In this document: piece after piece, positions 38,806-46,559 of the stretch
Layout: the number at the start of each line of letters is the position of its first letter
Numbering within the stretch: position 1 is the stretch's first letter
NCBI GenBank assembly: GCA_016186635.1
Contig: JACPLI010000029.1
Span: 1 to 51,054, forward strand
DNA from: Candidatus Liptonbacteria bacterium
GTDB taxonomy: Bacteria > Patescibacteriota > Minisyncoccia > UBA6257 > 2-01-FULL-56-20
DNA length: 51,054 nt
Reading direction: 5' to 3'
Notes under the pieces: generated by a model
Database searches by the model: none
Told to the model about the DNA's origin: nothing
Seen by the model: only the letters and a program-made list of their open reading frames with translations
Translations under genes and position numbers: made by a program

Positions 38806-39456
38806 TCAGAACTCTATCGGTACACCTCCTTCAAGGACAGTGAAGCGGATGCCTTTGGCGCCGAGCGCTTTCGCGGGGAGATTGTGCGCGATGCCGGGGA
38901 ATTTGAGGTTGCCGTCGTGGACGGGGAAGCACGCGCGGGGCGAGAGCGCGAGCGCGTAATCAGTTGCTTCGCCGATGGTGAGCCACGGACCCGCCACGGG
39001 GAGCGCGAGGATTTCCACCGGGCGCTGGGGATTGGTGAGTGCATCGCCCGGGTAGAAGAGGCGGTTGTTGATGAAGTACCCGGTATTTTGTGATTGCGGG
39101 ACGGACGAATGAATCACCGCATGCCTCTCGCCGATTGCCTCGAGGAATACTTCTCTCTCGGTCGCATGCGCTCCATGCTCAAGGAGCGTTGTGGCGATGC
39201 CCTCTTTTTCGAGAATGTTTCGGACGGTCGTGTTCGTGATTATTTTTGCTTCCGGATTTTTCTGAAGTATGGTTTTTATGGATTTGGTGTGGAGATGGTC
39301 CGGGTGCTCGTGGGTGATAAGCACGACGTGGATGTCGGTAAGGGTTTCAAACCCCGCAGACCAACCCCCGGGGTCGGTGAGGAGCCGCAGCCCTTTTTCT
39401 TCTATGAGGAGGCAACAGTGCCCGAATTTTGTGATGTGTATGGGGTAATTATACAT
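38806..39456 (-). CDS. MBL-fold metal-dependent hydrolase
   Basis: ITHEHPDHLHTKSI. Confidence 0.9.
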   Translation of the reverse strand: MYNYPIHITKFGHCCLLIEEKGLRLLTDPGGWSAGFETLTDIHVVLITHEHPDHLHTKSIKTILQKNPEAKIITNTTVRNILEKEGIATTLLEHGAHATEREVFLEAIGERHAVIHSSVPQSQNTGYFINNRLFYPGDALTNPQRPVEILALPVAGPWLTIGEATDYALALSPRACFPVHDGNLKFPGIAHNLPAKALGAKGIRFTVLEGGVPIEF

Positions 39457-39493
39457 ATAACCGATGCTTTGCTGTGCATGATACACTTGGGAC

Positions 39494-39625
39494 ATGCCAA
39501 CTACTGATAAAATAAAGACAAGCGCGGTATCTGAACTTGAAGAAGACCAAATGTGGGAGATGCTTGCCGAGCGCCGGGACGCAGAAGGCGCGCGCTACCT
39601 TTCTCACGACGAAGTGTGGAAATAG
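39494..39625 (+). CDS. Small antitoxin-like protein (43 aa)
   Basis: ELEEDQMWEMLAERRDAEGARYLSHDEVWK; no toxin gene seen. Confidence 0.35.
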   Translation: MPTTDKIKTSAVSELEEDQMWEMLAERRDAEGARYLSHDEVWK

Positions 39626-39804
39626 TTTTCTGCGGATACCTCTTGTCATCCAGCACAGGTCGCGGTGGTGTACGCCGAGGGAGAGGAGCGGGTGCACGAA
39701 TGAAATTCCGGCGATTTCCTCGGCGGCATGCGCTTGAATACGACGCCTGGGACGATGAAGCCGCTGTAGGGATTTTCCTCATAGCTTTTCCCCTGTGGGA
39801 TATG

Positions 39805-39843
39805 AATGCAAAGGGATGCCGATGTGTGGCATCCCTTTGCATT
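39805..39843. terminator. 16-bp perfect hairpin
   Basis: aatgcaaagggatgcc / ggcatccctttgcatt. Confidence 0.5.
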
Positions 39844-39849
39844 TGTGGT

Positions 39850-40018
39850 GTGACTCGGTCTAGAACTTTCTAGGCATAAGCTCCACAAGGGCTCTTTGGA
39901 GTTCGTTCTAGTCGGCAGATTGAGGTGGGTCGGTCGGAGTGGTTAAGGTTCTTCTGCTAATATTGTTCTTTCCGGATCATCGGGGCTATGCAGCCCGTAA
40001 TCGCCACGACCGAGTCGC
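39850..40018 (+). ncRNA. Candidate structured RNA next to a recombinase island
   Basis: 11-bp closing stem gtgactcggtc/gaccgagtcgc; inner gggct-atgc-agccc. Confidence 0.3.
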
Positions 40019-40040
40019 TCCTCGATAAAAAATGTTGTCT

Positions 40041-40139
40041 GCGGTGTATTCTTAAAATAGCTCGAACCGAATTTCCTCGCCGCGCTTTGCGCGGCTCGGA
40101 TGTGACGGGGCAAAAATGAGCGGCTCCGCCGAAAAAATT
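40041..40139 (+). repeat. 99-bp inverted repeat, left arm
   Basis: Exact reverse complement of 40883-40981. Confidence 0.95.
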
Positions 40140-40180
40140 AACAATTTCAAGATTTTCTTTGGCGGTAAATTCTTAAAAAT

Positions 40181-40807
40181 TTAAATACTTATACCAAAAA
40201 ATTTTAACTTATTTTCTAAATCATGAATATTGCCAGTTACGTAAACAGCAGTTTTTATCCCCAAATCTTTAGCGGGTTTCAAAACTTCTTCGCTGTCATC
40301 TATGAAAACCATTTCCATCGGATTGAGTTCAGATTTTTCTACCAAAACATCAACAAATTCTTTTTGTGGTTTATTGAAATGATAGTCGTAAGAATAAATT
40401 TCAAGGTCAAAATATTTTCTAAAGCCATATTTATTTTCAAGATATTCAACTCTACTTTTTATGTTCCCGGAGAAAATAAAAAGTTTATATTTTCCATGAA
40501 GTTTATTAACCAAATTGAAAATATCCTCGTCAAGAATATAGCCATCATACCAATAATCCTTAATCGTGTGGGCATCGTATCCTTCTGGAAGTTGCTGTTG
40601 TACAAATCCCCAAAAATCTTCATCGGTAATAAGACCCGCTCTCAAATTACGACTTTTTGGAGAAGTAAGGACATTATGGACTACCTCCTTATCGTATTTT
40701 TTTTCTTTAAACAATTTTTCGATGGCGACAGATTTTCCTTCTCGAAAAAGTACTCCGCCCAAATCAAAAACAATTGCCTTAATATCAGAAGAATTTGTAT
40801 TCGTCAT
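40181..40807 (-). CDS. HAD-family hydrolase
   Basis: IKAIVFDLGGVLFREG, FIFSGNIKSRVEYL, MVFIDDSEEVL. Start at MTNTNSS preferred. Confidence 0.85.
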   Translation of the reverse strand: MTNTNSSDIKAIVFDLGGVLFREGKSVAIEKLFKEKKYDKEVVHNVLTSPKSRNLRAGLITDEDFWGFVQQQLPEGYDAHTIKDYWYDGYILDEDIFNLVNKLHGKYKLFIFSGNIKSRVEYLENKYGFRKYFDLEIYSYDYHFNKPQKEFVDVLVEKSELNPMEMVFIDDSEEVLKPAKDLGIKTAVYVTGNIHDLENKLKFFGISI

Positions 40808-40882
40808 TTGATGAAAAAATTTCTTTTGCCCTTCCAAAATATGGTTCGAGCCGATTTGTTTTCGGGTTATTTGGCAGTTTGG

Positions 40883-40981
40883 AATTTTTTCGGCGGAGCC
40901 GCTCATTTTTGCCCCGTCACATCCGAGCCGCGCAAAGCGCGGCGAGGAAATTCGGTTCGAGCTATTTTAAGAATACACCGC
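40883..40981 (-). repeat. 99-bp inverted repeat, right arm
   Basis: Exact reverse complement of 40041-40139. Confidence 0.95.
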
Positions 40982-41102
40982 CAGTTGGAATTTTTCAAGC
41001 CAGAGGAAGCCGCCTCGCTTCGCTCGGCGGCCAATTTGTATTCATTTTTGGGCGAAAACGAAAAGCTTTTATCAATAAAGGCAAAAGAAATTTTTTAATA
41101 AT

Positions 41103-42686
41103 ATGAAATACATAATCTACGCAAGGAAATCAACTGAAAGTGAAGAGCGACAGATTTTGAGCATTGAATCCCAAATTTCTGAATTAAAAGAATTTGCCGC
41201 CAAAGAAAATCTTGAAATTGTTGCTTCGCTTTGCGAAGCCCAAACTGCCAAAGAACCTGGGCGAATGAAATTTGCCGAAATGTTGTCATTTTTGGAATCA
41301 GGGAAAGCAGATGGGATTTTGAGTTGGAATCCGGATCGTCTCGCCCGAAATTCCATAGACGGAGGACAGATTATTTACCTGCTGGACACAGGAAAGATCA
41401 AAGACCTGAAGTTTCCAACCCATTGGTTTGAAAATACACCGCAAGGAAAATTCATGCTGAACATTGCCTTTGGGCAAAGCAAATACTATATAGATAATCT
41501 TTCTGAAAACATTAAGCGTGGACATAGAGCAAAGTTGAGAAAAGGTATCTGGCCGAGCTTTGCCCCACTCGGATATGTGAATAATCACAAAACGAGAGAC
41601 GTTGATATTGATAATGAAAAAGCTCCGCTAGTCCGTAAAGGTTTTGAACTTTACGCAAATGGTAAATATACACTGAAACAGATTGCTAAAATCTGGAAAG
41701 ATCTCGGACTGCGGAGCTACAAAGGCAATGTTCTAGCGGTTTCCTGTGTCCAGCGAATTTTGAAAAGCACATTCTACTATGGAATTTTTGAGTTCAATGG
41801 CGAGACGTATCAAGGATCGCACGAGCCGTTAATTTCAAAGAAACTTTTTGATAAGTGCCAAGAAGTAATGAAAGATCGCGGACATATCAAAACGAGGAAA
41901 GCCGATAAAACTTTTCCGTTTCGTGGATTATTTATCTGTGGAGAATGTGGCTGCGCGATAACGGCCGAGACACAAAAAGGACACAACTATTATCGCTGTA
42001 CCAAGAAACGAGAAGTGTGTTCACAAAAATATGTCCGCGAAGAAATACTGACAGAGCAAGTGAAAAATTTTCTTCAAAAAGTTTCTTTGCCGAGTCAAGA
42101 CACGGAAAAAGTTTTACGCGAATTAGACAAAGATGAGCAGAAAGCAAGAGAGGATAGCAAAATGTTCGTGGAAAATCTCAAAAGTGAGTTAGCCAATATT
42201 GAGGCAAGGTTAGACAAATTGCTTTCTGCTTACCTCGATGAAGTGATCACATCGGAAGAATATGCCGCGCAAAAACAAAAAATGCTCGACCAGAGAGTAG
42301 GGCTAAAAGAGAAAATCCACGAAATTGAAGACAAAGGAATGTTTTGGCTCGAACCGGCTCGTGCGTGGGTAAAATCCTTGAATCAAGCGGATAAATTGCT
42401 TTCGTCTGAGGACAAATCAGAAATGACAACATTTCTAAAACAAATCGGCTCGAACCATATTTTGATTGATAAATCCTTTTCTTTTTTGCCCAAAAAGCCC
42501 TTTCAAATCCTAGCCGAGCGGCGCGTTCCGCGCCACGAGGCATCATCTTTCCACTTGCGAAATCCTGAACTGCGGAGGGGGTGGGAATCGAACCCACAAG
42601 GCCCCTTACGAGGCCGCAGTTTAGCAAACTGCTGGAATGACCGTTATCCGACCCCTCCTTCTCACATGAGAAGAATATATAAATAG
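41103..42686 (+). CDS. Large serine recombinase
   Basis: IYARKSTESEERQILSIESQ, WNPDRLARN, Zn-ribbon CGECGC, coiled coil. Confidence 0.95.
   Translation: MKYIIYARKSTESEERQILSIESQISELKEFAAKENLEIVASLCEAQTAKEPGRMKFAEMLSFLESGKADGILSWNPDRLARNSIDGGQIIYLLDTGKIKDLKFPTHWFENTPQGKFMLNIAFGQSKYYIDNLSENIKRGHRAKLRKGIWPSFAPLGYVNNHKTRDVDIDNEKAPLVRKGFELYANGKYTLKQIAKIWKDLGLRSYKGNVLAVSCVQRILKSTFYYGIFEFNGETYQGSHEPLISKKLFDKCQEVMKDRGHIKTRKADKTFPFRGLFICGECGCAITAETQKGHNYYRCTKKREVCSQKYVREEILTEQVKNFLQKVSLPSQDTEKVLRELDKDEQKAREDSKMFVENLKSELANIEARLDKLLSAYLDEVITSEEYAAQKQKMLDQRVGLKEKIHEIEDKGMFWLEPARAWVKSLNQADKLLSSEDKSEMTTFLKQIGSNHILIDKSFSFLPKKPFQILAERRVPRHEASSFHLRNPELRRGWESNPQGPLRGRSLANCWNDRYPTPPSHMRRIYK
42573..42658 (-). 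tRNA. tRNA-Ser(GCU)
   Basis: ggagggg/cccctcc acceptor, gcagt-TTGCTAA-actgc anticodon arm, G73. Confidence 0.93.
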
Positions 42687-42746
42687 ATTGAGTTTATCAA
42701 TGTTTTAGCGTAAGGTGTATAGCACATAGCGAATAGCAAATGGCAT

Positions 42747-44303
42747 ATGGCAAATAGCGAAAACAAAAACTTTCCGCCAAAGGCGGATCCGCCTCGGGCG
42801 GAAAAGCCGCGGCCGCCGGTCGTGGTGGTGATGGGACATGTGGATCACGGGAAGACGACGCTCCTCGACTACATCCGCAAGGCGAACGTCGCCGAGCGGG
42901 AGGCGGGAGGCATCACGCAGGCAGTGGGGGCCTACGAGATAGAACATCGAACGTCGAACTCCGAACAGTCGCAGAAGATTACTTTCATTGACACGCCCGG
43001 GCACGAGGCGTTTGTCGCCATGCGCTCGCGCGGCGCGGCAATTGCAGACCTCGCAATACTCGTCGTCGCAGGCGACGAAGGGGTGAAGCCGCAGACAAAA
43101 GAGGTTATCGGGATTTTGCAGAAGTCGGAGACGCCGTTCGTCGTGGCAATCACGAAGGTGGACAAGCCGGGCGCGAATGTCGAGAAGATAAAAAGCGAGC
43201 TTGCCGAGGCGGGGGTGTTGCTTGAGGGGTATGGCGGGCAGGTAAGCTGGCACGGGGTTTCCGCAAAAACAGGCGAGGGGGTGAATGACCTTCTTGATTT
43301 GATTCTCCTCACGGCGGAAGTGGAGGAGCTTTCGTATGACCCAGCGCTTTCCGCGTCCGGCTTCGTGCTTGAGGTGCGGAAAGACAAACGGCGGGGGCTT
43401 GAAGCGACGGTGATTGTAAAAGACGGCACACTCCGGCGGGGGGATATGATCGCGACATCCTCGGCGGCGGGCAAAGTGAAAATCCTCGAGGACTTTTTGG
43501 GGAAATCCGCCGTGGCGCTTGAGGCATCCGCACCCGCGCGCATCATCGGGTTTTCCGCCAAAGGCGGATCCGCCTCGGGCGGAGAAGGGGTTCCTCTCGT
43601 GGGCGAGGAGTTCCGGACGGGGGCTGAGCAGTTTGCGCAAAGCGATAAAGCGGCGGTTCCGCGCCTTGCGCGCGCGGGGAGGGAGATGGATTCAAACAAG
43701 GACGAGCACGTGCTCCGCGTGATGCTCAAAGCGGGAGACGCGGGTTCGCTTGAGGCGCTCGCGGTGGTCATCCGCGGCATTGACGCGAAGGAGATGACGG
43801 TGGAAGTGGTGAATGAATCAGTGGGGGACATTACCGACGGCGATGTGAAAGAAGCGATTGCCACGAACGCGGCGATTGTGGGGTTCAAGGTAAAACTTGA
43901 GCGGGGCGCGGCGAACCTCGCCGACGCGCAGCACATCCGGGTGGTGACGTCGAACATCGTCTACGACCTCCTTGAAGCCGTGGAAGAGTTTGTCCGGAGC
44001 GCGGGGAAACCCTTGATTGTGGGCGTGCTTGAAGTACTCGCCAGTTTCAACAAAGAAAAGCTGAATGAGCAGCTGGTGGGCGGGAAAGTTACGGAAGGAA
44101 TTTTCCGCAACAAAGGTATTTGTGAAGTAGTGCGCGTGGAGAACGGTATGGATAAAATTGTGGCGAGCGGGAAGGTGATGAACCTGCGCGACAAAAAGGC
44201 GGATGCGGCGCAGGCGGAGAAAGGGAAAGAAGCGGGGGTGCTCGTGGATGCGCCTGTGGAAATTATGAAAGGCGACAGGCTGGTGTTGCGGGAGAAGCGA
44301 TAG
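42747..44303 (+). CDS. infB: Translation initiation factor IF-2 (short form)
   Basis: VMGHVDHGKTTLLDYIRK, DTPGHEAF, ITKVDKP. Confidence 0.96.
   Translation: MANSENKNFPPKADPPRAEKPRPPVVVVMGHVDHGKTTLLDYIRKANVAEREAGGITQAVGAYEIEHRTSNSEQSQKITFIDTPGHEAFVAMRSRGAAIADLAILVVAGDEGVKPQTKEVIGILQKSETPFVVAITKVDKPGANVEKIKSELAEAGVLLEGYGGQVSWHGVSAKTGEGVNDLLDLILLTAEVEELSYDPALSASGFVLEVRKDKRRGLEATVIVKDGTLRRGDMIATSSAAGKVKILEDFLGKSAVALEASAPARIIGFSAKGGSASGGEGVPLVGEEFRTGAEQFAQSDKAAVPRLARAGREMDSNKDEHVLRVMLKAGDAGSLEALAVVIRGIDAKEMTVEVVNESVGDITDGDVKEAIATNAAIVGFKVKLERGAANLADAQHIRVVTSNIVYDLLEAVEEFVRSAGKPLIVGVLEVLASFNKEKLNEQLVGGKVTEGIFRNKGICEVVRVENGMDKIVASGKVMNLRDKKADAAQAEKGKEAGVLVDAPVEIMKGDRLVLREKR
42771..42802 (+). repeat. 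tttccgccaaaggcggatccgcctcgggcgga, copy 1 in infB
   Basis: Identical to 43552-43583. Confidence 0.93.
43552..43583 (+). repeat. tttccgccaaaggcggatccgcctcgggcgga, copy 2 in infB
   Basis: Identical to 42771-42802 but in a different reading frame. Confidence 0.93.
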
Positions 44304-44392
44304 GAGTATTCGCGAATAATGCTAATCTGGATTTCAATAATGCGAATGGATTTGCATTATTTGCCTCCATTCGCGATATTAGCGATTACTCC
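44303..44392. repeat. Imperfect inverted repeat built of ATTCGCGAATAATGCGAAT words
   Basis: ggagtattcgcgaataatgctaat...attagcgattactcc; related to 48665-48710. Confidence 0.7.
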
Positions 44393-44728
44393 ATGAACCA
44401 TCGTCCCGACCGCGTTGCAAGTTTAATTCAGGAGGAGCTTGGCGCGCTCCTCGTGCGGGAGTTGGAATTCCCCGGCGCGCTTGTCACCGTGAGCGGCGTG
44501 GAGGTGACGAAGAAGCTTGACCTCGCCCGTGTGGAGGTGAGCGTACTGCCGCACGAGCGCGAAGCGGAGGTGATGAAGACGCTTGCGGCGGCGCAGGGGG
44601 AGTTGCAGTTTAAGCTTGGGAGGAAGCTCAACATCAAGCCGATGCCCACGCTGAAGTTCGAGATAGACCACGGTGTGGAAAACGCGGCGGCGGTGGAGAA
44701 GAGGCTGCTTGAGGATGAGGGTAAGTAA
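44393..44728 (+). CDS. rbfA: Ribosome-binding factor A
   Basis: RVASLIQEELGALLVRELEFPGALVTVSGVEVTKKLDLARVEVSV; follows infB. Confidence 0.9.
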   Translation: MNHRPDRVASLIQEELGALLVRELEFPGALVTVSGVEVTKKLDLARVEVSVLPHEREAEVMKTLAAAQGELQFKLGRKLNIKPMPTLKFEIDHGVENAAAVEKRLLEDEGK

Positions 44729-44882
44729 GAATGATAATGAAAAGAAAGAGGTATCTCTTTATTCCAATGTTCTCAAGAACATTGGAATAAGACGGAGCCG
44801 CTTGAAAAAACATCGGCAAAAGGAGATACTGAAAAGGCGTTTTAGTTTGGCCTAGTGGCGAAGTGGCTAACGCGGCGGTCTG

Positions 44883-44912
44883 TCTCGCTACGCGAGATCC
44901 CGCGGAGCGGGA
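44883..44912 (+). repeat. 30-nt twin-hairpin insert, copy 1
   Basis: tctcgc-tac-gcgaga + tcccgc-gga-gcggga between CTG and CAAA. Confidence 0.8.
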
Positions 44913-44924
44913 CAAAACTTCCTT

Positions 44925-45173
44925 ATGTACTATGTTTATTTCCTCGCGAGCGAGCGGAATCGAGACCTTTACATTGGCTCGTCGGAAAGTTTAGAAAGAA
45001 GGGTGCGACTTCACAACGCAGGGAGAGTGAGGTCAACGAAGGCATATCGGCCATGGAAGGTGCTCGGTTATGAAACATACATAACAAGGAGTGAGGCAGT
45101 GCGACGGGAGATGTTCTTGAAAAATCACCAGCAAAAGGAGATACTGAAAAAGAGATTTGGATTGGCCGCGTAG
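44925..45173 (+). CDS. GIY-YIG nuclease family protein
   Basis: YYVYFLASERNRDLYIGSSESLERRVRLHNAGRVRSTKAYRPW. Confidence 0.93.
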   Translation: MYYVYFLASERNRDLYIGSSESLERRVRLHNAGRVRSTKAYRPWKVLGYETYITRSEAVRREMFLKNHQQKEILKKRFGLAA

Positions 45174-45235
45174 CCAAGTGGTAAGGCAAGGGTCTGCAAA
45201 ACCCTTATACGTGGGTTCAATTCCCACCGCGGCCT
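45164..45235 (+). tRNA. tRNA-Cys(GCA)
   Basis: ggccgcg/cgcggcc, agggt-CTGCAAA-accct, U73. Confidence 0.95.
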
Positions 45236-45245
45236 CAAGGGTCTG

Positions 45246-45275
45246 TCTCCCTGTGGGAGATGTCCCGAAGGGACA
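45246..45275 (+). repeat. 30-nt twin-hairpin insert, copy 2
   Basis: tctccc-tgt-gggaga + tgtccc-gaa-gggaca between CTG and CAAA. Confidence 0.8.
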
Positions 45276-45319
45276 CAAAACGACTATGCGGGGGTTCGAA
45301 TCCCCCTCTAGCCTCGAAC

Positions 45320-45820
45320 ATGAAAGTCCAGAAACTTTTTATCGCAACCAAAGCATTCATCGTGCGCAACCCCGTAAATCCCGCCGAGGCGGGACACGGG
45401 GCAAGCGGGAAGGTTTTGATTGTCCGTGAATCAAATAAGTACGAAGAGGGGACGAATGCGGCGAAGTTTGACGTTCCGGGCGGGCGACTCACGCCCGGCG
45501 AGCGGTTTGATGGAAGTTTGCGGCGGGAGGTAAAAGAGGAAACCGGGCTTGAGGTGAAAATCGGGAAACCGTTTTTCGTGAACGAGTGGCGCCCCGTGGT
45601 GAAGGGCGAGCAGTGGCAAGTTGTCGGCATTTTCTTTGAATGTACCCTGAAGTCGGACTTCTCGGAGAAGTCCGACTTCCCGAAATTGACGGATGCGAAA
45701 GTGATTTTAAGTGGAGACCACGATGCGTTTGAGTGGATTCTGCCGGAGGAATACGCGAAGTACCCGCTTATCGAGAATCTCAAGGTTGCATTTGAGGCAT
45801 ATCTTGCGAGGAGGCAATAA
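45320..45820 (+). CDS. NUDIX hydrolase
   Basis: GGRLTPGERFDGSLRREVKEETGLEV NUDIX box. Confidence 0.93.
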   Translation: MKVQKLFIATKAFIVRNPVNPAEAGHGASGKVLIVRESNKYEEGTNAAKFDVPGGRLTPGERFDGSLRREVKEETGLEVKIGKPFFVNEWRPVVKGEQWQVVGIFFECTLKSDFSEKSDFPKLTDAKVILSGDHDAFEWILPEEYAKYPLIENLKVAFEAYLARRQ

Positions 45821-45841
45821 AAATCATACATTGGTAGCATC

Positions 45842-45925
45842 GGGCGAGTGGCGTAACTGGCAGCCGCACACGACTTAAGATCGTGTGGCCGAAAGGCCGT
45901 GTGGGTTCGACCCCCACCTCGCCCA
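45842..45925 (+). tRNA. tRNA-Leu(UAA)
   Basis: gggcgag/ctcgccc, cacga-CTTAAGA-tcgtg, variable arm, A73. Confidence 0.93.
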
Positions 45926-45940
45926 CAATGTTGAGTGTTC

Positions 45941-46059
45941 CGAGGTGGGAGTTGAACCGAAAGAGGGGTCGGGAGGAAAGTATGAGGTTCCTCCCGTGTA
46001 GGAAATTACTCAAAACCGAGGGTTGTGAGGGAGCGAAGCGACGTTCGCCTCCCACCTCG
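45941..46059 (+). ncRNA. Candidate structured RNA / insertion scar after tRNA-Leu
   Basis: cgaggtgggag/ctcccacctcg closing stem; contains the 43-nt repeat also at 47386. Confidence 0.35.
45963..46005 (+). repeat. 43-nt direct repeat, copy 1
   Basis: gaggggtcgggaggaaagtatgaggttcctcccgtgtaggaaa. Confidence 0.93.
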
Positions 46060-46159
46060 CCCACTTGAAAAGTACCTGCATCTTTCCCTATACTCCCTCC
46101 CGAGGGTTCCTTAAAACGAGGAAGGGGCTGCACAACAAACATCAACGAAAGGAGTTGTT

Positions 46160-46468
46160 GTGGCGCACGTAAATCATTTGGGGCCGAAGGCAATAGGAAA
46201 TGCTCGGCAACACACGATTATCAGATATGCACGGCCGTTTCTCTACAAGGTGGATGGTTGGTCAGAAGTAAAGAGATGGACATCTTCGACTATCACTGGG
46301 GCGGGTCGTGCGGAAAGGGGAATTAGGGTTTGGTATGTGAATGTGGGGCTTCGGATTAAAGTCTACGACACAACCGAGTCCCAAGGGTTTTTCCTCTACA
46401 CGCACCAGCGGGAAGCGGTGATAGAGCGGTTGCGCGGGGAGTTTGAATCGTGTGAGATAGTTCAATGA
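46160..46468 (+). CDS. Hypothetical protein, GTG start
   Basis: ORF with aaaggag RBS upstream. Confidence 0.5.
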   Translation: MAHVNHLGPKAIGNARQHTIIRYARPFLYKVDGWSEVKRWTSSTITGAGRAERGIRVWYVNVGLRIKVYDTTESQGFFLYTHQREAVIERLRGEFESCEIVQ

Positions 46469-46559
46469 AGCGGCGGCTTGAAAAGAGTCGCCGTTTTCAT
46501 TTGGGGGCAGCGCCCCGTGGGGCGGTTGTTTTCAGTGATTTTTGCGATACAATATTCGA

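Larger units (their letters stand above)
44849..45314 (+). tRNA. Interrupted/decayed tRNA-Cys-like gene; halves 44849-44882 and 45276-45314
   Basis: 5' half with D arm ending CTG; 3' half CAAA, T arm ggggg-ttcgaat-ccccc, tctagcc, U73. Acceptor pairs only with a bulged C. Confidence 0.45.

Noticed and set aside
39494-39873. Complete toxin-antitoxin pair
   Set aside because: The small ORF looks antitoxin-like, but the following frame does not resemble a toxin.
39928-40012. tRNA-Ser(GCU) remnant
   Set aside because: A D-arm-like word and ctgctaa are present, but there is no T arm and no acceptor pairing, so it was kept only as a structured-RNA candidate.
42932-43957. 341-aa minus-strand ORF
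   Set aside because: Ser/Thr-rich antisense shadow of infB.
45963-46005. RNase P RNA (gaggaaagt resembles its conserved core)
   Set aside because: Match is short, present in two copies, and the other conserved RNase P regions are absent.
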